DNA of 64,000 bases from Oscillospiraceae bacterium (GCA_017532085.1 JAFXJT010000031.1:1-64000), one strand, 5' to 3'. Shown: positions 34,237 through 44,004, counted from the stretch's first letter. Notes: generated from the letters alone by a model not told the origin. Made by a program: numbers and translations.

Positions 34237-35744
34237 ATCGCAGTGCAAAGGAGCAGCTTCGTTTTTTCGGTTTTTCATTGCTGCTTGCGATTTTGCTGAT
34301 GACCGTGGGTTCCATGACTTCGTTTTTATATCCGCTGCATACCGGAGTGGATCAGAATTGCTTTCTGAGTGTTGCAAAAGCAATGGCAGACGGCGCTGTG
34401 CTTTATGCAGATATTTTTGAGCAGAAAGGGCCTTTGCTGTATGCACTGCATCTGCCTGCCGCACTGCTGCCGAAGCTGCGCTTTTTTGGCGTGTATTTGG
34501 TGCAGATTGCAAGCTGGATCTGGTTTTTTTATGGTGTCCGCAGGCTGAATGGGTTCTATCTGCCAAAACACTATGCCTATCCTGTGGCGGCGATCAGCGG
34601 GTTGATCATTGTTACCGCATTTTGTTATAGCCGCGGAGATAACGCTGAGGAATATTGCCTGCCGCTGATGATGGTATCGCTTGCTGATCTGCTGTATGCG
34701 GCGCGTGCAGAAGATCAAGCAGACGGACTGACTGCAGGACGCATTTTGAAAAACGGGATATTGGCCGGCTGTGTGTTATGGATCAAGTTTACGATGCTGG
34801 GCTTTTATATCGGCTGGTGTGTGCTGGTTGGATGCATGCTATGGCAGCGGAAAGGATTTTTGTCGGCTTTGCGCGCAGCAGGCCTTGTGTTAAGCGGAAT
34901 GCTGATCGCAACTTTGCCATGGCTGATCTATTTTGCATCAAATCATGCGCTGTGGGATTGGATGTATGTATATTTCTATTCCAATATTGCGCTGTATCCC
35001 CGCAGCATTACGCTATGGCAGCGTATTGTGGATTTCTTTGGAAAGGATATCCTCTGGAATCCTGCCATGATGCCGCTGATCCTATTCGGCGCAGGATATT
35101 GCTGCCGCAGCAAAATGCTTTCTCCCACCCGCTAGTCAAGAATTTCTGTGGTGGTTACGCTGTGCTTTTTATATTTGTTTGTCTTTATTGGCGGTGTACG
35201 ATATCGTTATTATCTGCTGATTCTGGGAGTCTTTGTGCCGATTGGCGTAATTGCGCTGCTGCATCTGCTCCGTCAGCATACACGGCCGATTCGTATGGAT
35301 CGTTCTCTGCGGATTGCGGCCTGCGGAGGTTATCTTGCCGTATTACTGGCAGCCGGCAATTGCCTCTACTATATGGAAAAGCCGGATGCCTATTATCCGC
35401 AGATACAATTTGCAAAAATCATGGCGGAAACGCCGAATGCAACGCTGCTTAATTATGGATTTCTGGATGGCGGATTTCATCTGATGAGCAATGCGCCTCT
35501 GCCCGAAAGCGATTTCTTCTGCAAGCTGAATATTCCAAGAGAGCATCTGCCGCTGATGTATGAGGAGCAGGAACGACTGATTACAGAAGCCGCTACGGAT
35601 TATATCGTGCTTCGTTGGGAAATGCAGGAAACAATGGAGGAACGATATCGGTTTGCAGATCTTTATCAGAATTATCAGCTTCTGGCTGTGACAAATGAAG
35701 TACATGATGCATATTGCTATGCGCTGTTTGTGCGCATACAATAA
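34233..35744 (+). pseudogene. Multi-pass GT-C-type membrane glycosyltransferase, split by in-frame TAG
   Basis: Two parts in the same frame, 34233-35135 (300 aa) and from 35148 on (~198 aa), are separated only by TAG at 35133-35135. Together they make about 500 residues with ~10 membrane segments and a soluble C-terminus. The first extracytoplasmic loop, GVDQNCFLSVAKAMADGA and DIFEQKGPLLYALHL, is the acidic catalytic region of ArnT/PMT-like lipid-linked sugar transferases. The second part restarts inside a membrane block (FVFIGGVRYRYYLLIL). Decayed gene, assembly error, or two compensating frameshifts are possible. The start overlaps the GH51 stop (ATGA). Confidence 0.75.
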
Positions 35745-35747
35745 AAT

Positions 35748-35782
35748 ACGACGTGTGATCCAAACGGTCACACGTCGTTTTT
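35748..35782. terminator. Bidirectional terminator between glycosyltransferase and aroQ
   Basis: Perfect 11-bp stem ACGACGTGTGA / TCACACGTCGT, TTTTTT on the plus side and TATTTTAT on the minus side. Confidence 0.9.
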
Positions 35783-36217
35783 TCATGCTTTGCAATGCTT
35801 GATCAGTGTATGGAGTGCTTCGATATATCCGGCAAAGCCTTTGCCGCAAATGGTTTGAATGCAGGCCGCACGGATGTAGGAGATATGACGGAAGTTTTCC
35901 CGTGTGTCGGGATCTGTGAGATGCACTTCCACTGTCGGAATCTGTACTGCCTTGACAGCATCCAATAACGCCACGCTGGTATGGGTATATGCTGCCGGAT
36001 TGATGATGATGCCATCGGCTTTGCCGTAGGCATTTTGAATGGCATCGACCAGATCTCCCTCGTGATTGGATTGGAAGCATTCCAAGGTAACATCGCAGGC
36101 TTTGGCTTCTGCTTCCAGTAACGCAATCAGATCTGCATAGCTTTTGGTGCCATAATGCTCCGGCTCACGCAAGCCCAGCAGATTCAGATTTGGTCCATTG
36201 AGAACGAGTATATGCAC
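35783..36217 (-). CDS. aroQ: 3-dehydroquinate dehydratase, type II
   Basis: 144 residues. HILVLNGPNLNLLGLREPEHYG at the start holds the catalytic Tyr and Arg region; FQSNHEGDLVDAI, INPAAYTHTSVAL and VEVHLTDPDTRE complete the active site. It dehydrates 3-dehydroquinate to 3-dehydroshikimate. The start is GTG at 36217, supported by GGAGGG 6 bases upstream; no ATG fits. Its first 53 bp overlap the 3' end of aroEK in another frame, so translation is probably coupled. Last gene of the aromatic operon. Confidence 0.95.
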   Translation of the reverse strand: MHILVLNGPNLNLLGLREPEHYGTKSYADLIALLEAEAKACDVTLECFQSNHEGDLVDAIQNAYGKADGIIINPAAYTHTSVALLDAVKAVQIPTVEVHLTDPDTRENFRHISYIRAACIQTICGKGFAGYIEALHTLIKHCKA

Positions 36218-37445
36218 AATAATCCCTCCAAATCTCGGCTGCCGCCTGCTGCGGCGTGCCGGTATTATCAATTTGTGTTTGCGACAACGCTGCATATAAC
36301 GGATTACGCACTTGTTCCAGCGCCTCTAGGCGGTTTTGCTGAGAAAGTGGTCTGCCATCCGTCGGGAGCATGGAAAGCGGACGGCGAATCCAGTAAATTT
36401 TGCCGTTGCTGCGAAGGGGTGCATGATTGGCATGATCCAACACCACACCGCCGCCTGTCATCAGAATCAGGCCACGTTTTTGTGTCCATTCCATAACAGC
36501 CTCATGCTCCAGCTGACGGAAATAGGCTTCGCCCTCTGCGGCAAAGATCTCCGGAATAGATTTGCCTGCTTTGCGTTCGATTTCCTGATCCAGATCAATT
36601 GCTTGTTTACCCGTGTGTGCCGCCAGTGCTTTGCCGATGGTGGATTTTCCGCAGCCGGGCATTCCGATCAATACGATAGATTCGTTTTGCTGCTGCAGCA
36701 TAGTACCGACACGTTCGATTTCTGTTTCTGCAATGGAAGTATGCAAGAACAGCTCTTCCGCCTGTTTGGCTTGTGCCACCAGCATGGGAAGTCCGCCGCC
36801 ATAGGGAATCCCAAGCTGTTCTGCTTGCAGCAGCAAGGCAGTACGGCAGGGGTTATAGATCAGGTCTACCACGCCGTGACACTGAGGGAACATCCGCAGA
36901 TCCACCAGAGCGTTTCCGGCATTGGGATACATCCCCACAGGCGTTGCATTGATGATCAGCGTACAGTGGGCATAACGCTCCATATGATCATAGTTATGTT
37001 CCGAACCTCTTGATGCGACTGTGATCGAAGCCGCACCATCCAGCTTGGCAATTGCCTGCACAGTCTGCGATGCGCCGCCGTTTCCGAGAATCAATACCTG
37101 TTCACCGGCAAAGGAAAGTCCTGCACGCTGCATGAGATATCGAAATCCATAGGCATCGGTATTATAGCCTGTCCACATACCGTCAGCATCTCTCACCATG
37201 GTATTGACACTGCCGATTGCTTCTGCCAATGGATCCAGCCGCTTACAAAAGGGCATTACCGTGATTTTATAGGGTATGGTTACGTTTAATCCACGCAGAT
37301 GGGGCTGCTCTAAGAACGCTTCCAACGCTTGTGGTTCTAAGGGAAAGCATTGATAATCGGGGTTGCCGAATGCGGCATGAATCGCAGGAGAATCACTATG
37401 TCCCAGTTTGCGGCCAATTAAGCCGTAGGGAGTCAGATCAGACAT
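36165..37445 (-). CDS. aroEK: Bifunctional shikimate dehydrogenase / shikimate kinase
   Basis: 426 residues. Residues 1-~250 are AroE: GRKLGHSDSPAIH (substrate), NVTIPYK with the catalytic Lys, GYNTDAYGF with the catalytic Asp and ILGNGGASQTVQAI (NADP). Residues ~262-420 are AroK: P-loop GMPGCGKSTIGKALA, IDLDQEIERKAGKSIPEIFA, MTGGGVVL and the lid RPLSQQNR. The fusion performs steps 4 and 5 consecutively. The two enzymes are usually separate; the fusion is intact with all key residues. The gene symbol is descriptive. Confidence 0.93.
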   Translation of the reverse strand: MSDLTPYGLIGRKLGHSDSPAIHAAFGNPDYQCFPLEPQALEAFLEQPHLRGLNVTIPYKITVMPFCKRLDPLAEAIGSVNTMVRDADGMWTGYNTDAYGFRYLMQRAGLSFAGEQVLILGNGGASQTVQAIAKLDGAASITVASRGSEHNYDHMERYAHCTLIINATPVGMYPNAGNALVDLRMFPQCHGVVDLIYNPCRTALLLQAEQLGIPYGGGLPMLVAQAKQAEELFLHTSIAETEIERVGTMLQQQNESIVLIGMPGCGKSTIGKALAAHTGKQAIDLDQEIERKAGKSIPEIFAAEGEAYFRQLEHEAVMEWTQKRGLILMTGGGVVLDHANHAPLRSNGKIYWIRRPLSMLPTDGRPLSQQNRLEALEQVRNPLYAALSQTQIDNTGTPQQAAAEIWRDYCAYTRSQWTKSESAGLA

Positions 37446-37480
37446 GATTTACATTCCTTTCTCGGATGCTGCGGCAACAT

Positions 37481-38626
37481 TCAGCCGGCACATTCGGTAT
37501 AATTTCCTAAGAAAGCAAAGGATTCACAGCTGCGCTCCAGATCAGCCAGCAAAGCAGGGATTCCCTCCTGATGAATGGATGCCTCCAAATCCAGATAGAA
37601 TCGATAAGCGAAATTACTGCCGGATACCGGTGCGCTTTCCAGCTTACACATATTCACGCCCATTGCCGAAATCTTGGCAATCATCTCATACAAAGCACCC
37701 GGACGGTTGGCACAGCTCACAATCAGGCTGATGCGATTGGCACCTGCAAACACCATGGGATCCTTGGTGATGCATAAAAAGCGTGTGCCGTTGTTATCGT
37801 GATTCTGAATGCCATCCTGCACCAACGCAAGGCCATACAGCTTCACACAGGCTTCGGATGCAATGGCTGCTACGCCGGCATCCTTTGATTCCGAAACACG
37901 CTTTGCTGCGTGTGCGGTACTGGTGCAGGGAATGACATCCACGCCGGAAAGTCCTGCGAGGAATGTGCTGCACTGATTGATTGCCTGTTCATGGGAATAA
38001 ATGGTATGGATCTGTGAAAGAGAAACGCCCGGCTTTGCCAGCAGTACTTGGTGCACTGCCAGACGAATGCTGCGTACTACATATGCTTTTTCCTTTCGCA
38101 GCAGATCATAGACTGCACGCACCGAGCCGCTGTTGCTGTTTTCGATCGGTACAACACCATATTGGCACAGGCCTGCTTTCACGGCGCGGAATACTGCCGG
38201 AAAACCTTCCATATGCACCAGATCGCCCCGTGGGAACAGGTGCTCGGCAGCTGCCTGCGCATGGCTGCCTTCAATACCTGAACAAGCGACTCGTCCCATT
38301 GCAGGGAAAACGGCTTGCTCAGCGGCAATCATCTGTTCCAGGATCGTGCCGGATGCCGAAACCGGATGCAGCTTTGCGGTCTGTTGTGCGCGGGAAAGCT
38401 CCATCATGGTCTGGAATAACTGATGCGCCGGTGTGGCATATTCCTTGCCGGCAGCATGATGCACCTTTTCCAGAATTGCGCGTTCTCTGCCGGGATCAAA
38501 AATAGGGGTGTTTTCATGTTTTTTTGCTTCGCTGACTGCATGCACCAGATCCATGCGGCGCAAAAACAATGCTAATATCTGATCATCTACGCTGTCAATT
38601 TCTTTGCGGATGTCTTTCAGTTCCAT
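37481..38626 (-). CDS. pheA: Chorismate mutase-prephenate dehydratase
   Basis: About 381 residues in three parts: an AroQ-type chorismate mutase (~1-85, RKEIDSVDDQILALFLRRM), prephenate dehydratase (~110-285, with VVPIENSNSGSV and the catalytic NNGTRFLCI) and a C-terminal ACT domain (~297-375, RPGALYEMIAKISAMGVNMCKLESAP) that normally binds Phe for feedback inhibition. It turns chorismate into phenylpyruvate. AAAGGAT lies 7 bases before ATG 38626. Confidence 0.95.
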   Translation of the reverse strand: MELKDIRKEIDSVDDQILALFLRRMDLVHAVSEAKKHENTPIFDPGRERAILEKVHHAAGKEYATPAHQLFQTMMELSRAQQTAKLHPVSASGTILEQMIAAEQAVFPAMGRVACSGIEGSHAQAAAEHLFPRGDLVHMEGFPAVFRAVKAGLCQYGVVPIENSNSGSVRAVYDLLRKEKAYVVRSIRLAVHQVLLAKPGVSLSQIHTIYSHEQAINQCSTFLAGLSGVDVIPCTSTAHAAKRVSESKDAGVAAIASEACVKLYGLALVQDGIQNHDNNGTRFLCITKDPMVFAGANRISLIVSCANRPGALYEMIAKISAMGVNMCKLESAPVSGSNFAYRFYLDLEASIHQEGIPALLADLERSCESFAFLGNYTECAG

Positions 38627-38645
38627 GGAAACTATCCTTTCTGTT

Positions 38646-39728
38646 TTATTCCGCTTCACACAAACAATCCAGCAGTACCAAAGCGGTCACGGCCTCTATC
38701 ACAGGGACTGCCCGATGTGCGATACAAGGATCATGCCTTCCTTGAATCACCAGAGTCTCTTCCGTTCCCTTGGAAAGAGAAACGGTTTTCTGAGGACATC
38801 CGATGGAAGGAGTCGGCTTGATTGCCACACGAAATCGCAGAGGCATTCCATTGGTGATTCCGCCTTGAATGCCGCCGCTGTGATTGGTTTCGGTCATGAT
38901 TCTGCCATCGGTATTGATGCAGAAGGGATCATTGCAGACAGAACCCCGCATGGATGCACAAGCAAAACCGCTTCCGAATTCAAGACCTTTGATGGCAGGA
39001 ATGCCGAAAACCGCTTTTGCAATTCGATTCTCCATGCCGTCAAACATGGGATCTCCCAGACCTGCAGGCAGACCGATTGCCATGCATTCGATGGTACCGC
39101 CTACAGAATCCTGTTCTTTGGCTGCTGCAAGGATCTCCTGCTGCATGGCCTCTGCCGCCGCATCATCGCAGACCGGAAATGCCTTTTTTGACGGTGCCAG
39201 CAGGATCTCTGCAGAGGGATACATGGGGAACGGCAGATCCTGTGCATTGCCTACCGATTGCAGGTGTGCGCCGATATGAATTCCGCGCTGCTTGAGGATT
39301 TGCAGTGCAATACCGCCTGCAACACAGAGAGGCGCGGTCAATCTGCCGGAAAAATGTCCGCCTCCGCGCATATCTGCCTGACCATGCCATTTCACAAAGG
39401 CGGTATAATCCGCATGAGAGGGACGGGGCAGATCTCTGAGTGCGCCATAATCGCCGGAACAGGTATCGGCGTTGGCAATCGTAGCGCATAAGGGCGTTCC
39501 GGTTGTGCGGCCGTTTACCAATCCGGAAAGGAATGTGGGCAGATCCGTTTCTTTTCTGGGTGTTGAAAAAGGACTGTCGCCGGGCTTGCGTCGTGCCAGA
39601 AACTGCAGCAATTCTTCTTCGGAAACAGCTGCACCTGCCGGTAAGCCGTCAACAACTACGCCGATACCGCCCCCATGGGATTCTCCGAATACGGAAATTC
39701 GGATTCGTTCTCCGAATGCCGATGCCAT
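38646..39728 (-). CDS. aroC: Chorismate synthase
   Basis: 360 residues, full length. FMN-dependent elimination of phosphate from EPSP to give chorismate. Signatures: FGESHGGGIGVVVDGLPAG near the start, ARRKPGDSPFSTPRKETD (~45-62), ADMRGGGHFSGRLTA and RHDPCIAHRAVPV near the C-terminus. GGAGTG precedes the ATG by 8 bases. The aroA start is just upstream with a 6-bp gap. Confidence 0.97.
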   Translation of the reverse strand: MASAFGERIRISVFGESHGGGIGVVVDGLPAGAAVSEEELLQFLARRKPGDSPFSTPRKETDLPTFLSGLVNGRTTGTPLCATIANADTCSGDYGALRDLPRPSHADYTAFVKWHGQADMRGGGHFSGRLTAPLCVAGGIALQILKQRGIHIGAHLQSVGNAQDLPFPMYPSAEILLAPSKKAFPVCDDAAAEAMQQEILAAAKEQDSVGGTIECMAIGLPAGLGDPMFDGMENRIAKAVFGIPAIKGLEFGSGFACASMRGSVCNDPFCINTDGRIMTETNHSGGIQGGITNGMPLRFRVAIKPTPSIGCPQKTVSLSKGTEETLVIQGRHDPCIAHRAVPVIEAVTALVLLDCLCEAE

Positions 39729-39734
39729 CTTGCA

Positions 39735-41027
39735 TCACTCCTTTTCTGCCGCAAGGACTTTGCCGCCCAGCGACGTATAATCTGCAAAAAATGTCGGATA
39801 GGATTTGTTGACCGCTTCTGTTCCCAAAATCGTAACCGAATGAGCACAGCGCAATGCGGCAATCGCTGCAGACATCACCATCCGATGATCATTGCAGCCA
39901 TCGGCAATGCCGCCGGAAAGAGCGGTGCCTTCGATCAGCAATGCATCGGCAAGCTCTGTGACCTTGCCGCCAAGACCCTCCAACAGATTTGCTGTTGCTG
40001 TAAGCCGATCGCATTCCTTTAACCGCAGTCTTGCTGCATGATGCAGATGGCTTTGTCCCTGCGCACAAGCTGCCAGAACCGATAGAATCGGAAGCAGATC
40101 CGGAATTTCGGTCATATCCGCAGAAAATGCATGCAGAATGCCGTCTTTGGGCGGGGAAACCGTCACAGAATCTTGTGATTGTTCCACAATTGCACCGGTC
40201 TGCCGCAAAATATCGCAGATTGCCTTATCTCCCTGCAGCGAATCGGGATATACACCGGTTACGGTAATGGGTGCAGAAACAGCACCTGCCACAAGGAAAA
40301 ATGCTGCATTTGACCAATCGCCGTCCACAGTGATCTGCCGTGGTGCATGAAGGATTTGTCCGCCTTGGATACGGTATACAGGCAGATCATGTTCGATTTC
40401 CTGTGTGATAGCAATGCCAAAGCCTTCCAGCACCTTACAAGTCAATGTGACATAAGCTGCCGATTCCAATGGTTTGGTCAGTCGAATTTCACTATCTTTT
40501 GCTGTATGAGGCAATGCCATCAGCAGTCCGCTCAGATATTGTGAGGTAATATTGCCCGGCAGTGCATATACACCACCGCTGAGTCTGCCGTCGGCTGTAA
40601 AGGGAAGCTTTTTTGAAGAGAACCGGACACCATGTGCTTGCATCACATCTGTGAGTGCGTCAATGGGACGTTCCGGCAATCTGCCGCTGCCGCAAAAGGA
40701 TGCGGTATCGGTTACCGCCATGGCAACAGGCAGCAAAAAACGAAAGGTAGAGCCGCTTTCTCCGCAGTCGAGCAAAGGAAGCTGTTTGCGAAGCGCTGCA
40801 TCGATCGGTTTGATCTGCAAACTCTGCTCCGTTTCGGTCAGGGATGCTCCCAACGCAGTCAGACATTGTATGGTAGCAGTGAGATCCGCACAATAGGGTT
40901 TTGGCAGAAGCATACTGCTGCCTTGATCCGAACAGGCGGCGCAAATCAGCTTGCGATGCGCATCGGATTTGGATGGAATTGCACAGACAGTGCCCTGCAG
41001 CATTGCAGGTGATACAATCAGATTCAT
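39735..41027 (-). CDS. aroA: EPSP synthase
   Basis: About 430 residues. 5-enolpyruvylshikimate 3-phosphate synthase with PSKSDAHRKLICAA at ~19-32 (the phosphate-binding PSKS), CGESGSTFRFLLPVA (~85-99), GNITSQYLSGLLMALP (~155) and RLKECDRLTATANLLEGLG (~335). The loop CGESGSTFRF differs from the E. coli GNAGTAMRPL consensus; it resembles the class II-like glyphosate-tolerant branch. AGGAGG precedes ATG 41027, which overlaps the aroB stop. Confidence 0.95.
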   Translation of the reverse strand: MNLIVSPAMLQGTVCAIPSKSDAHRKLICAACSDQGSSMLLPKPYCADLTATIQCLTALGASLTETEQSLQIKPIDAALRKQLPLLDCGESGSTFRFLLPVAMAVTDTASFCGSGRLPERPIDALTDVMQAHGVRFSSKKLPFTADGRLSGGVYALPGNITSQYLSGLLMALPHTAKDSEIRLTKPLESAAYVTLTCKVLEGFGIAITQEIEHDLPVYRIQGGQILHAPRQITVDGDWSNAAFFLVAGAVSAPITVTGVYPDSLQGDKAICDILRQTGAIVEQSQDSVTVSPPKDGILHAFSADMTEIPDLLPILSVLAACAQGQSHLHHAARLRLKECDRLTATANLLEGLGGKVTELADALLIEGTALSGGIADGCNDHRMVMSAAIAALRCAHSVTILGTEAVNKSYPTFFADYTSLGGKVLAAEKE

Positions 41028-42097
41028 ATTGCGGAATCCTCCTGTTCTCCATCGGCAATCCATGCAAGCATGGCATCCAGAGGGATCTTCTCCATACGGC
41101 ACTGACCGATCCGTTCGGGAAGGATCATGGTAATCGAAGTGCCTGCTGCTTTTTTATCTACCTTTGCAAGATGATCCAAGGCTTCTGCGGTGTAGGCGGC
41201 TGCAGTGGGGAGAGCATTGCGTCGGAGTGTTGCCAAGATTCTCTGTGCATGCTCTGAAGAAAGCAGACCGCGCTTTTGGGCGGCTCTTGTGACATATGCC
41301 ATACCGATTGCCACCGCATGACCATGAGAGATCTCAAAATCTGAAGCACGCTCAATGGCATGCCCAATGGTATGTCCCAGATTCAGCAGCTTGCGGACCG
41401 AATGCTCTGTAGGATCCTCAGCAACAATATTGGCTTTGTATGCTACGCATCGTGCGATGATTTCCTCGTAAGCTTCTGTGGGATTCCCTGTCTCATAGAT
41501 CGCAAACAAGGTCTCATCGCCCAGAATACCGGTTTTGATAGCCTCTGCTGCGCCATCTGCCAGACAATGCGGACTGAGCGTGCGCAGACATTCGGGATCA
41601 CACAACACCATCTGCGGCTGATAAAACAATCCTGCCAGATTTTTTCCTGCATCCAGATTGACTGCTGTTTTTCCTCCCACCGAAGCGTCTACTGCGGAAA
41701 GCAGCGTTGTGGGCATCTGCACGAAGGGAATTCCACGCAGATAGCATCCGGCTGCAAAACCGGTCAGATCACCCATAATACCACCGCCCAGGGCAAGGGC
41801 GCAATCGGTGCGGGTAAATCTTGCGGCAGCCATTGCTTCCAGTACTGTCGAAAGTGTTGTGAAGGATTTGGAACCTTCTCCCGGTGCGACGATGATCGGC
41901 AGCACCGTAAATCCTGCCTGCTCCAGAGAAGCTGTTACCTCCTGCAAATATAGCGGTGCTACATTTTCATCGGTGATTACCGCTATTCTACAGGGGCTGA
42001 TCCGCTGTGCAATCAGATTGCCGCAACGATGCCGCAATCCGTTTTCCATCATCACCGGATATTCGGTGCTGATCATTCTGACAGTAACCGTTGTCAT
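41024..42097 (-). CDS. aroB: 3-dehydroquinate synthase
   Basis: About 357 residues. NAD- and metal-dependent cyclisation of DAHP. Motifs: APGEGSKSFTTLS (~70), LGGGIMGDLTGFAAGCYLRG (~100), PTTLLSAVDASVGGKTAVN (~128), LNLGHTIGHAIE (~240) and SHGHAVAIGM (~258), giving the Zn ligands Glu and two His. Start at 42097 with AAGGAG 8 bases upstream, although the frame is open much further. It overlaps aroA by 4 bp. Confidence 0.96.
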   Translation of the reverse strand: MTTVTVRMISTEYPVMMENGLRHRCGNLIAQRISPCRIAVITDENVAPLYLQEVTASLEQAGFTVLPIIVAPGEGSKSFTTLSTVLEAMAAARFTRTDCALALGGGIMGDLTGFAAGCYLRGIPFVQMPTTLLSAVDASVGGKTAVNLDAGKNLAGLFYQPQMVLCDPECLRTLSPHCLADGAAEAIKTGILGDETLFAIYETGNPTEAYEEIIARCVAYKANIVAEDPTEHSVRKLLNLGHTIGHAIERASDFEISHGHAVAIGMAYVTRAAQKRGLLSSEHAQRILATLRRNALPTAAAYTAEALDHLAKVDKKAAGTSITMILPERIGQCRMEKIPLDAMLAWIADGEQEDSAI

Positions 42098-42113
42098 GAG
42101 GATCTCCTTTTCA

Positions 42114-42950
42114 TTAGTTTCCGCCTGCATTTGCCTTGCAGAGTCTGCCTTCCTTGAGACATTCCCGCAAAGCATTGGCATCATTTGCTTGTAATGCTGT
42201 TTTGTATTCGCTGAGCTTTTCAATGAGTATATCCAGCTCCTCGCAGAGATAATCTCTGTTTTGCAGCATCAGCTCTGTCCACATATCTTCATCCAGACGA
42301 GCAACACGGGTCATATCCTTAAAGCTGCCGGCAGAGAATCCACGGCGCTTGGCTGCGGTAGGCGATTTGACATAGGCACCTGATACAATATGGGCAAGCT
42401 GAGATGTATAGGCAATAATCTGATCATGCTCTTCCGGATTGGAAAAGGTCAGGTTGGCAAAACCGATATCAGTAAAATAGTTTTTGAGCATTTCCAGCGT
42501 TTTCATATCAATGCTGCTGTCGGGTGTGAGGATCATGGAAGCGCCATCAAACAGCGTATCGGATGCATTCACAAAGCCGCCGCACTCCTTGCCTGCCATA
42601 GGATGACCGCCCACATAGATAAAACCGTTCTCTGCTGCGATCCTGCCAAGTTGATCGCAAATTTCACGCTTGGTACCGCACATATCCACAACAACTGCTG
42701 TTTTGGCAATGTTTGGGGCGTGCTCCCGCAGCCATGCGATGGCGGCGTGAGGGCGCAGAGCAAGCAGGATCAAATTGCTTTCCGAAAGGAATTCTGCATC
42801 AAATTGTCGATCAATTGCACCGGTGAGTCTTGCAAACAGCTTGACTTCCTCATCCAGATCACAGCCCATTACGGTATGTGAGGTGCGGGATTTGGTTGCT
42901 TTGGCAAGAGATCCGCCAATGAGTCCCAGACCAACGATTGTAATATTCAT
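42114..42950 (-). CDS. tyrA: Prephenate dehydrogenase
   Basis: 278 residues. NAD(P)-binding VGLGLIGGSLAKA at 6-18 and the prephenate-site block GGHPMAGKECGGFVNAS (~115-131, catalytic His in GHPMAG). It lacks an ACT domain and is therefore probably not controlled by Tyr through that route. It makes 4-hydroxyphenylpyruvate. AAAGGAAT lies ~8 bases before the ATG; gaps to aroF and aroB are about 20 bp. Confidence 0.93.
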   Translation of the reverse strand: MNITIVGLGLIGGSLAKATKSRTSHTVMGCDLDEEVKLFARLTGAIDRQFDAEFLSESNLILLALRPHAAIAWLREHAPNIAKTAVVVDMCGTKREICDQLGRIAAENGFIYVGGHPMAGKECGGFVNASDTLFDGASMILTPDSSIDMKTLEMLKNYFTDIGFANLTFSNPEEHDQIIAYTSQLAHIVSGAYVKSPTAAKRRGFSAGSFKDMTRVARLDEDMWTELMLQNRDYLCEELDILIEKLSEYKTALQANDANALRECLKEGRLCKANAGGN

Positions 42951-42970
42951 GATTCCATATTCCTTTCCGT

Positions 42971-43981
42971 TTAGGGATTCTCGGCAAGATACTGATGCAG
43001 ACCATGCAGCTTTTTCGCAACGGCATCGAAGGTTTCGGGACGAATGGACTGTGGGCCGTCGCAGGCGGCGTGTTCGGGATCGTTATGTACTTCAATAATC
43101 ATACCGTCACATCCGGCAGCTACCGCTACAACCGAAAGCTGCGGCACAAGCCATGCCTTGCCGGCTGCATGACTGGGATCAATAATGATCGGAAGATGGG
43201 TGAGTTTGCGCAGAACCGGTACCGCACCAAGATCCAGCATATTACGGGTATAGGTTTCAAAAGTACGCACGCCGCGCTCGCACAGAATGACGTTATGATT
43301 GCCGCCTGCCATGACATATTCAGCGCTCATCAGCCATTCTTCATAGGTTGCACTCAATCCGCGCTTGATCATCACAGGCTTTTCCTGCTTGCCCAGCAGC
43401 TTCAGCAAATTGAAATTCTGCATATTCCGGGCGCCAACTTGGATGATATCCACATCCTTGAACAAGGGCAATTGTTCGGGATCCATAATTTCGGTAACGA
43501 TAGGCAGACCGGTTTCCTGCCGTGCGATTTTCAGCAGTTCCAGACCATCTGCTCCCATACCCTGGAAGGAATAGGGGGATGTACGAGGCTTGAATGCTCC
43601 GCCTCGGAGTATTGTTGCGCCGCTTGCTTTCACGCTTTTTGCAATGGATACGATCTGTTCTTCGCTTTCCACCGAGCAAGGACCTGCCATCAGCGTAAGC
43701 GTGCCGCCGCCGATCTGTGTATTGCCTACAGGAATGATTGTGTTTTCAGGGTGGAATTTGCGGTTTGCATTCTTATAAGGCTCCTGCACACGCTTGACAT
43801 CCTCAACAATATCCAGCGCAGAGATCAGATCCTCATCAATACCGGCAGTATCGCCTACAAGTCCTAAGATGGTGTGCAATGCACCGGTACTGGTATGCAC
43901 CTCAACGTGCTTTTCCTTCAGCCAGTCAATTAAGGTGTTCAGCTGCTGCGGATCCGGATTTTGTTTCAATACAACGATCAT
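42971..43981 (-). CDS. aroF: DAHP synthase, type I beta, with N-terminal ferredoxin-like domain
   Basis: About 336 residues. Residues 1-~70 form the small ferredoxin-like regulatory domain seen in Thermotoga-type enzymes; the rest is the DAHP synthase/KDO8P synthase barrel (LMAGPCSVESEEQI, LRGGAFKPRTSPYSFQG, VGARNMQNFNLL, KRGLSATYEEWL, IIDPSHAAGKA). It joins PEP and erythrose 4-phosphate, the entry step. Start ATG 43981 has AAGGAG 10 bases upstream. It lies right behind the attenuator terminator, so its expression depends on readthrough. Confidence 0.95.
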   Translation of the reverse strand: MIVVLKQNPDPQQLNTLIDWLKEKHVEVHTSTGALHTILGLVGDTAGIDEDLISALDIVEDVKRVQEPYKNANRKFHPENTIIPVGNTQIGGGTLTLMAGPCSVESEEQIVSIAKSVKASGATILRGGAFKPRTSPYSFQGMGADGLELLKIARQETGLPIVTEIMDPEQLPLFKDVDIIQVGARNMQNFNLLKLLGKQEKPVMIKRGLSATYEEWLMSAEYVMAGGNHNVILCERGVRTFETYTRNMLDLGAVPVLRKLTHLPIIIDPSHAAGKAWLVPQLSVVAVAAGCDGMIIEVHNDPEHAACDGPQSIRPETFDAVAKKLHGLHQYLAENP

Positions 43982-44004
43982 GATAAATACACTCCTTTTC
44001 ATCT

